Of a stretch of 64,000 bases of DNA, positions 59,254 through 64,000 are shown piece after piece. The stretch's first letter is position 1. Each line of letters opens with the position of its first letter. Source of the stretch: Nocardioides insulae DSM 17944 (lineage in GTDB: Bacteria; Actinomycetota; Actinomycetes; Propionibacteriales; Nocardioidaceae); contig NZ_KE383929.1 of the NCBI RefSeq assembly GCF_000422825.1, positions 760,482-824,481 of the forward strand, read 5' to 3'. Position numbers and translations under genes: made by a program. The notes below the pieces were generated by a model that saw only the letters and a program-made list of their open reading frames with translations, did no database searches and was not told where the DNA came from.

Positions 59254-60087
59254 ATGTCCACCTCCGACGCATTGCGGCTGCGCCCGGGCCTCCCTGTGCT
59301 CCGGCGCGACGCCGGGCACCTACAGGTCGGCGTCGACCCACCGATCTGTGTCGTCCTTCCTGACTCCCAGGAGGTGCGGCGGCTGCTCGATCAGCTCGCG
59401 GAGGGAGCCACGGCTCCTCCGCCCGGACCACGAGCGCGGCGGGCCTGGGAACTGCTTCTCGCCGCCGAGCTGCTCGTCGACGGGGCCACCGCCGACGCCG
59501 AACCCGCGCTGGCGATGGCGCACGGCCCCGCAGCCGCCGCGCGTCGTCGTGCCAGGGCCGCGTTGCCGGTGTTGCTCGATGTGCCGGCAGCGCTCGCCCT
59601 GCCGGTGCGCCGTGCGCTCTCGAAGGCTGGGCTGGCAGTGGTGGAGGATGCCGACTCCGCCGCGGTGACGCTGGTGGCCGACGCCGGCGTCGTACGCCGT
59701 GAGCGCGTCGACGAACTGATCCGTGCCGATCGCACCCACCTGGTCGTGCACGGCGGCCCACAGCACTGGACGGTCGGGCCGTTCGTCGTACCGGGGTCGA
59801 CCGCGTGTCTGCGCTGCCTCGACGCGGAGGCGAGCGAGCGCGATCCGCGCCGAGCGTTCGTCCTCGAGCAGGGTCACCGGGTGCGCATGCCCGTCGATCC
59901 CCTGCTGCGCGACCTGGCCCTCGGCTGGGCGGTGCACGATCTGGTCCGCTATGCCGAGGGCGAACGTCCCACGACCTGGTCGACCACCGTCTCGGTGGGC
60001 CTCGGCTTCCCCGAGCAACGCACCTGGCGGCGACACCCGCATTGCGGCTGCGGATGGGATCTGGTGCTGAGCGACCCGGCCTCCTGA
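59254..60087 (+). CDS. Orphan E1-like protein (TOMM cyclodehydratase / leader-binding type)
   Basis: A 277-residue protein resembling the E1-like, leader-binding proteins of thiazole/oxazole-modified microcin clusters. Diagnostic is VVPGSTACLRCLDAEASERDP, with the CLRCLD knuckle, and a C-terminal HPHCGCGW zinc segment, so four zinc cysteines are present. The N-terminal third has an RRE-like fold pattern, while the ATP-binding GxGxxG of true E1 enzymes is absent. No precursor peptide, YcaO or dehydrogenase gene lies within the window, so it does not belong to a visible RiPP cluster. ATG 59254. Confidence 0.75.
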   Translation: MSTSDALRLRPGLPVLRRDAGHLQVGVDPPICVVLPDSQEVRRLLDQLAEGATAPPPGPRARRAWELLLAAELLVDGATADAEPALAMAHGPAAAARRRARAALPVLLDVPAALALPVRRALSKAGLAVVEDADSAAVTLVADAGVVRRERVDELIRADRTHLVVHGGPQHWTVGPFVVPGSTACLRCLDAEASERDPRRAFVLEQGHRVRMPVDPLLRDLALGWAVHDLVRYAEGERPTTWSTTVSVGLGFPEQRTWRRHPHCGCGWDLVLSDPAS

Positions 60088-60094
60088 TGCCTGC

Positions 60095-60259
60095 TCACCA
60101 CTGGTCGGAGTCGAGCTTGCCCTCCATCATCCGGAGGTGCTCGCGTGAGCATGCGGTGCAGAAGTTCTTCCGTCGACCGTGCTCGACCCCCGTGGTCCAG
60201 GTGAGGAGCCGCGCCGGATCACTCTCCCGGCGGCCGCACAGGTCACAGCTGCGTTCCAT
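60095..60259 (-). CDS. Small zinc-ribbon protein (54 residues)
   Basis: Short gene convergent with the E1-like gene. The product begins MERSCDLCGRRESD and has a second knuckle NFCTACSREHLRMME, giving CxxC-N25-CxxC, a likely zinc ribbon. Ends in SDQW. The GTGGGCGG upstream of ATG 60259 is an acceptable ribosome site. Similar small actinobacterial proteins of unknown function occur near whiB genes; this is from memory and should be checked. Confidence 0.8.
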   Translation of the reverse strand: MERSCDLCGRRESDPARLLTWTTGVEHGRRKNFCTACSREHLRMMEGKLDSDQW

Positions 60260-60285
60260 CCGCCCACACTAGTGGCATGAAACGA

Positions 60286-60316
60286 CCGGCCCGCCCAGCT
60301 GAGCTGGGCGGGCCGG
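60286..60316 (-). terminator. Intrinsic terminator after the whiB7 gene pair
   Basis: CCGGCCCGCCC and GGGCGGGCCGG pair perfectly around AGCTGAGCT. On the minus strand it is followed by TCGTTTCAT. Confidence 0.8.
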
Positions 60317-60392
60317 CCTTCACCCGCGATCAGGGTGAGGAGGTGCGCCGCCCGGTGCCGGTGAGTGCCGTTCACCGGGCGACGACCCCACG

Positions 60393-60557
60393 TCACAGGA
60401 CGCGGGCCAGAGCCAGTCGCGCCTGCATCGCCGCCTTCTCAGCCTTGCGGCTGAGCCGGCGGGCACGAGCCAGTTCATGGCCCGTCTCCCGGTCATGCGC
60501 CTCGCCAAGGCGCGCGGCTATTTGTGCGCGCGCCAGGTCTTCGTGGATCAAGTTCAT
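60393..60557 (-). CDS. Small charged helical protein downstream of whiB7
   Basis: A 54-residue, fully helical, Arg/Ala/Glu-rich protein (MNLIHEDLARAQIAARLGEA...). ATG 60557 is chosen because AGGAGCAGCGAG lies upstream; an ATG ten codons earlier is also in frame but has no site. It is co-directional with whiB7 and ends before a terminator. Small proteins starting NLIHE(D/E)LARA are common in Actinobacteria; no function known. Confidence 0.7.
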   Translation of the reverse strand: MNLIHEDLARAQIAARLGEAHDRETGHELARARRLSRKAEKAAMQARLALARVL

Positions 60558-60619
60558 CTCGCTGCTCCTGATTCGAGGATCGGTCATCTCAGTCAATTCT
60601 TCTCTCGGGATGGCGCTGC

Positions 60620-60934
60620 TCACGCGGCGACCGGGTTCTTGCGGGGACGGCCTCGCGGGCGCTTGCGCGGGATCACCGCGCCCTGCAGGAAGAGCTGGCC
60701 TCCCCACACGCCCCAGGGCTCTTTCCTGGCCATCGCGCCGTCGAGGCAGAGAGCCTGGACGGGGCAACCGGCACAGAGCTCCTTGGCTAGCTCCACGTCG
60801 CCGGGCGACTCGGCGAACCACAGCTCGGGGTTGTTCACCCGGCAAGGCAGCAGTGCGTCGTCGACCCGGTCGGCCCGGTCGTGCAGAGAACCCAGACTCG
60901 GCGCCTCCGGACGCTCGAGGACACTGGCTGTCAT
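60620..60934 (-). CDS. whiB7: WhiB7/WblC-type iron-sulfur transcriptional regulator
   Basis: A 104-residue WhiB protein. The [4Fe-4S] cysteines are C31, C54, C57 and C63; GVWGG is at 75-79. A C-terminal AT-hook RPRGRPRKN (92-100), the hallmark of the WhiB7/WblC subgroup, binds AT-rich DNA upstream of -35 boxes. WhiB7 turns on intrinsic resistance genes when ribosomes are inhibited. The 430-base leader carries an upstream ORF and terminator. Order whiB7, uvrD2, mrx1 is as in mycobacteria. Confidence 0.94.
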   Translation of the reverse strand: MTASVLERPEAPSLGSLHDRADRVDDALLPCRVNNPELWFAESPGDVELAKELCAGCPVQALCLDGAMARKEPWGVWGGQLFLQGAVIPRKRPRGRPRKNPVAA

Positions 60935-61014
60935 CGTGTACCTCCTCTCGTTGACCTGATCGCGGTGGATGGTGGATCGGTGTTGGCGAGTTCTCTTCGC
61001 AACAGGGTGAGAAG

Positions 61015-61051
61015 CGAAAAGCCGCGGATCCCTGGTCGGGATCCGCGGCTT
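61015..61051 (-). terminator. Attenuator (intrinsic terminator) in the whiB7 leader
   Basis: A perfect 14-bp stem, AAGCCGCGGATCCC with its complement, 5-base loop, followed on the minus strand by TTTTCGCTTCTC. It lies between the upstream ORF stop (61072) and the whiB7 start (60934), about 80 bases before the start. Confidence 0.9.
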
Positions 61052-61071
61052 GGAGGCTGCCGGTCAGTGCA

Positions 61072-61299
61072 TCAACCGGGTAGAGATCTCCAAGACTTGG
61101 TCCCCTGGACGTGGCCATAAGCCACGTCGACCTGGGAGAGGGCAAACTTCGGGTCGCGAACCTTGGCGGCGGTGGCCGTGGAAACGCAGATGTCGCCCTG
61201 GACGCGAACGAACGCGGACGCACCGGGGGTGGCCGGACGCACGAAGGCCGGTCGGATCGCGGTGGTCGCGCTCATCAGCTGGTTCATGATCGTGTTCAT
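61072..61299 (-). CDS. whiB7 leader ORF (uORF), 75 codons
   Basis: An ATG-started ORF (MNTIMNQLMSATTAIRP...) with an excellent AAGGAGGTGG ribosome site, ending 20 bases before the attenuator hairpin. The product, ending TKSWRSLPG, has no recognised domain, so its translation rather than its product is probably what matters: stalled ribosomes would let RNA polymerase pass the terminator. Mycobacterial whiB7 and Streptomyces wblC have leaders of this kind. Confidence 0.8.
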   Translation of the reverse strand: MNTIMNQLMSATTAIRPAFVRPATPGASAFVRVQGDICVSTATAAKVRDPKFALSQVDVAYGHVQGTKSWRSLPG

Positions 61300-61370
61300 C
61301 GGGGCCACCTCCTTCGGTGTCAGGGCGCCGGGTTCGTCAGTCCCGTCGGTGCGCTTGGGCAGGTGTAGAA

Positions 61371-61411
61371 AACCTAGCGCTCGCGCTGGAAACCGCGCAA
61401 ACGAATTAATG
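61371..61411 (-). promoter_or_regulatory. whiB7: WhiB7-type autoregulated promoter
   Basis: -35 TTGCGC (61400-61395), 18-base spacer, -10 TAGGTT (61376-61371). Directly upstream of the -35 is AT-rich ATTAATTCGT (61401-61410), where the WhiB7 AT-hook binds in known targets including its own promoter. Confidence 0.7.
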
Positions 61412-61509
61412 CCAGATTCCGAAAACTTTCTGACGGCTTCTCGGCGAGGCCGTCAGTCTTGGATTCACCGACGAGCATCCGCCCCGAAGACGGGCACAGG
61501 AGGCCCGTC

Positions 61510-63561
61510 TCAGACGGACTCGGCGACCAGAGCGAGCACGGGATCGCCGTAGTGGTCCAGCTTGCTCCGCCCCACCCCCTGCACCCGCAACAGCGCCTCC
61601 GGCGAGGTCGGCTTGAGCTCCGCGATCGCCTCCAGGGTGGCGTCGGTGAAGACCGTGAAGGCCGGCTTGTTGCCGGCGGCCTCGCGACGCCACTCCCGGA
61701 GCCGCTCGAAGAGCACCTCGTCGTACGCCGCCGGGCAACCCTCGTGCCGCATCCGCTTCTTCTCCGCGGCGCTCCCGAGGGGGTCGCCGCAGCTCTTGCA
61801 CATCCGCGCTCCGCCCGCCCTGGCCGGGCGCCCCGCCCGGTGGGTGGTCTCGCGCAGCGTGTGCGGCAGCAACGGCGCGAGGAACCGCGACGGCTTGCGC
61901 CCGGCCCGACCGCCCGGCTGGCGGGCCAGGGCCCAGGAGACGTGCAGATCGAGACGGGCGCGAGTGAGCCCGACGTAGAGCAGTCGGCGCTCCTCCTCGA
62001 GGGCGGTCTCGGAGTCGAGCGAATGGGTGAACGGCAGGGTGCCCTCCTGCAGCCCGACGGCGAAGACCGAATCCCACTCCAGCCCCTTGGCGGAGTGGAA
62101 CGTCGCCAGCGTCACTCCTTCGGCAACGGGCGCATGCTGCTCCGCCTGACGCCGGTCGAGCTCGGCGACGAAGCCCTCCAGATCGCCCCCCGTGGTAGCG
62201 AACTCCCGGGCCTGATCGACCAGCGCGGTCCAGGATTCCCAGCGGTCACGGGTCTGCCCCCGGCCCTCGGGCGGCTTGGAGGTCCACCCCATCCCGGCAA
62301 GTGTGCCGTGCACCGCCTCCAGCAGCTCCTCGTCACGGGCCGCACCATCACCCGAGCGGGCGGAGCCGCGGATCCGGGTCACCGCCTCCTTCACCTCCGG
62401 ACGGTCGAAGAACCGAGCGGCCCCGCGGATGACGTACGGGATGCGGCGGGCGCTCAGCGCCTCCTCGAAGGTCTCCGACTGGGCGTTGATCCGGAACAGG
62501 ACCGCGACCTCGGAGTAGGGCCGCCCCTGCGCATGCAGCCGGAGGATCTCGGCTGCCACGGCCTCGGCCTCATCGACCTCGTCGTCGCGCTGGGCGTAGG
62601 CGACCTCGACACCCGGCGGGCGTTGGGCACGCAGCTCGACCCCGCGACTGCTCGTGCCGGCCAACAGGTTGTTGGCCGACTCCACGATCTGGGGCGTCGA
62701 GCGGTAGTTGCGCACCAGCTCGACGGACGTCGCGCCGGGGAACTTGGCGGGGAAGTCGCGCAGGAAGGCGGCGTCGGCCCCAGCAAAGGAGTAGATCGTC
62801 TGGGCGGGATCACCGACCACGCAGATCTCGTCACGTCCACCGAGCCACAGGTCGAGCAGGGCGGACTGAAGTGGGGAGACGTCCTGGAACTCGTCGACGA
62901 CCAGCCATTTGTACTGTCGGCGCACCTGCGCGGCGACCCGCTCGTCCTCGGCCAGCAGGCCGGCGGTGAGGAGCAGGACGTCCTCCATGTCCATCCGCCC
63001 CTGGCCACGCTTGACCTCCTCGTAGCCACTGAAGATGCGCGCCACGGTGGCAAGGTCGAGCTTGCTCACCTCCCGCCCGCGCGCGGCCGCGACCTTGGCG
63101 TAGTCATCGGAGTGGACATTGCTCACCTTGGCCCACTCCACCTCCGAGGCCAGGTCACGCAGGAGCGGCTGATCGACCTGCAAGCGCAGCCGCCGGGCGG
63201 CGTTGGCCAGGATCGGGATCTTGGACTCGGTCAGCTGAGGCAGCTCGGTGCCGTACACGTGTGGCCAGAAGTAGCGCAACTGGCGCAGCGCGGCGGAGTG
63301 GAACGTACGCGCCTGCACGGCGCCCGCACCCATCCCCCGCAGCCGGCCCCGCATCTCCCCCGCGGCCCGCGCGGTGAAGGTGACCGCCAGGACCTCGGTC
63401 GGCGCATACACGCCGGTCGCCACGCCATAGGCGATGCGATGGGTGATCGCCCGCGTCTTGCCGGTGCCGGCACCGGCCAGCACCCGCACCGGCCCCCGCA
63501 GAGCCTCCGCGACGCGACGCTGCTCCGGGTCGAGGGCGGAGAGCAGGGACTCAGGGGTCAT
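61510..63561 (-). CDS. uvrD2: UvrD2-type superfamily 1 DNA helicase
   Basis: A 683-residue 3'-5' ATP-dependent helicase. Walker A GAGTGKT is at 30-36, with motif Ia FTARAAGEM, motif II VVDEFQDVSP, motif III GDPAQTIYSFAGA, motif IV LVRNYRST, motif V TFHSAKGLEW and motif VI LLYVGLTRA. The C-terminal third carries a zinc-cysteine segment (CKSCGDP...C) and an HRDC domain (about 615-680), the layout of mycobacterial UvrD2. ATG 63561 (MTPESLLSAL) is used; the frame opens 24 codons earlier. Divergent from the mycoredoxin gene. Confidence 0.94.
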   Translation of the reverse strand: MTPESLLSALDPEQRRVAEALRGPVRVLAGAGTGKTRAITHRIAYGVATGVYAPTEVLAVTFTARAAGEMRGRLRGMGAGAVQARTFHSAALRQLRYFWPHVYGTELPQLTESKIPILANAARRLRLQVDQPLLRDLASEVEWAKVSNVHSDDYAKVAAARGREVSKLDLATVARIFSGYEEVKRGQGRMDMEDVLLLTAGLLAEDERVAAQVRRQYKWLVVDEFQDVSPLQSALLDLWLGGRDEICVVGDPAQTIYSFAGADAAFLRDFPAKFPGATSVELVRNYRSTPQIVESANNLLAGTSSRGVELRAQRPPGVEVAYAQRDDEVDEAEAVAAEILRLHAQGRPYSEVAVLFRINAQSETFEEALSARRIPYVIRGAARFFDRPEVKEAVTRIRGSARSGDGAARDEELLEAVHGTLAGMGWTSKPPEGRGQTRDRWESWTALVDQAREFATTGGDLEGFVAELDRRQAEQHAPVAEGVTLATFHSAKGLEWDSVFAVGLQEGTLPFTHSLDSETALEEERRLLYVGLTRARLDLHVSWALARQPGGRAGRKPSRFLAPLLPHTLRETTHRAGRPARAGGARMCKSCGDPLGSAAEKKRMRHEGCPAAYDEVLFERLREWRREAAGNKPAFTVFTDATLEAIAELKPTSPEALLRVQGVGRSKLDHYGDPVLALVAESV

Positions 63562-63661
63562 GCGGGGAACAACTCCGATGGTCGAGAACGTTGGCAGAAC
63601 GCGGGAGCCGGCTGCTCCCACTGAACTCCACACACCCTAGATCCCGGAGGGGACAGAACTG

Positions 63662-63907
63662 ATGGCTGCCTTCACGATGTACACCACGCCCTGGTGTGGT
63701 TACTGCCACCGCCTCAAGTCGCAGCTGGACCGCGAGGGCATCGAGTACACCGTGGTCGACATCGAGCAGGAGCCGGAGGCGGCGCTCGTGGTGGAGCAGG
63801 CCAACGGTGGCAACCAGACCGTCCCCACGTTGGTGTACTCCGACGGCGCCGCGATGACAAACCCCTCCCTGGCCCAGGTCAGGGAGAAGCTGGCCGCGCT
63901 GCGTTGA
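63662..63907 (+). CDS. mrx1: Mycoredoxin (glutaredoxin-like)
   Basis: An 81-residue mycothiol-dependent redoxin that reduces S-mycothiolated proteins. Active site CGYC in TPWCGYCHRLKSQLD (C12-C15), the cis-proline segment QTVPTLVYSDG and ending MTNPSLAQVREKLAAL are standard for Mrx1. ATG 63662. It lies next to uvrD2 as in Mycobacterium. Confidence 0.95.
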   Translation: MAAFTMYTTPWCGYCHRLKSQLDREGIEYTVVDIEQEPEAALVVEQANGGNQTVPTLVYSDGAAMTNPSLAQVREKLAALR

Positions 63908-64000
63908 TCGGCGCGACCGTGTCGTGCTCGGCCGTGCGTGCAGAAACCAAAGTGCACCGCCTGCGCGCGACACGCTGCCGCGCTGCGTTGACCGGCGCGA
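63893..64000. repeat. 24-bp direct repeat of the mrx1 3' end
   Basis: GCCGCGCTGCGTTGATCGGCGCGA covers the last codons and stop of mrx1 (63893-63916); it reappears at 63977-64000 with one change (T to C at the fifteenth base). The 60 bases between show no gene. The second copy reaches the window edge, so the repeat may continue. Confidence 0.8.

Noticed and set aside
59254..60259. RiPP biosynthetic cluster from the E1-like protein and the small cysteine protein
   Set aside because: The 54-residue protein has a zinc-ribbon CxxC-N25-CxxC layout and charged helices, not a leader/core peptide, and no modifying enzyme besides the E1-like protein is present.
1..64000. CRISPR array, insertion sequences, prophage, rRNA
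   Set aside because: No regularly spaced repeats, transposase-like or phage-structural proteins, or rRNA sequence was recognised in either strand.

Overview
The window is high-GC, densely coded DNA with many GTG starts and 4-base ATGA or GTGA gene overlaps. It carries genes largely confined to Actinobacteria: a WhiB7-type regulator, mycoredoxin, UvrD2, UPF0182 and a PPA1309-like protein, a tandem-TetR regulator and an orphan E1-like protein. A Nocardioides-like member of the Propionibacteriales is the most likely source; this is inferred from gene content, not from rRNA. No rRNA, CRISPR array, insertion sequence, integrase or phage gene was seen. Very long open frames opposite real genes are common here and were treated as shadows.

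1-11.3 kb: a branched-chain-amino-acid-type ABC gene pair with an acyl-CoA synthetase cut by the left edge, and a divergent PucR/CdaR regulator. Then follow a conserved hypothetical protein, a second acyl-CoA ligase, a LURP-one protein, kynureninase, and a LacI regulator with aldose 1-epimerase. 11.3-20.7 kb: one secreted protein of about 3,100 residues built from cadherin/Ig-like repeats, three malectin-like modules, FN3 domains, a beta-propeller and anchor-type domains. 20.8-22.6 kb: a deletion scar joining a truncated SDR gene to a truncated, frameshifted VWA gene, then a universal stress protein. 22.8-25.2 kb: a Tat-exported latex-clearing-protein-like rubber oxygenase and a convergent tandem-TetR regulator.

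25.4-49.1 kb lies between two near-identical 154-bp blocks, each holding an initiator tRNA and its terminator. Inside are a macro-domain protein, a copper/DyP-peroxidase group (PCuAC-DyP-CopC) with an MFS transporter, and a 14-gene leftward operon (45.66 to 30.1 kb) under a divergent LysR regulator. That operon encodes a peptide-type ABC importer, two bacterial-luciferase-like monooxygenases, two different flavin reductases, a thiol-dioxygenase-like cupin, a CoA transferase, a crotonase-fold protein that has lost its usual catalytic glutamates, an alpha/beta hydrolase, and an FAD oxidoreductase fused to a TTC38-like repeat domain. I read it as an uptake and oxidative cleavage pathway for an unknown, probably sulfur-containing, compound; it is the best candidate here for an undescribed system. 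A FrnE-like oxidoreductase coupled to a 45-residue cysteine peptide and a YibE/F protein follow.

49.1-58.4 kb: conserved housekeeping genes (UPF0182, PPA1309-like, PDZ/Lon-like protease, MoaE, DUF2342 protein, NUDIX, YgjP-like metallopeptidase, PHP protein). 58.4-64 kb: a 532-bp noncoding stretch with five DnaA-box-like 9-mers and nested inverted repeats, DUF5679, an orphan TOMM-type E1-like protein, a small zinc-ribbon protein, whiB7 with a long attenuation leader (promoter, 75-codon upstream ORF, intrinsic terminator), uvrD2 and mycoredoxin. The whiB7-uvrD2-mrx1 order matches the mycobacterial arrangement.
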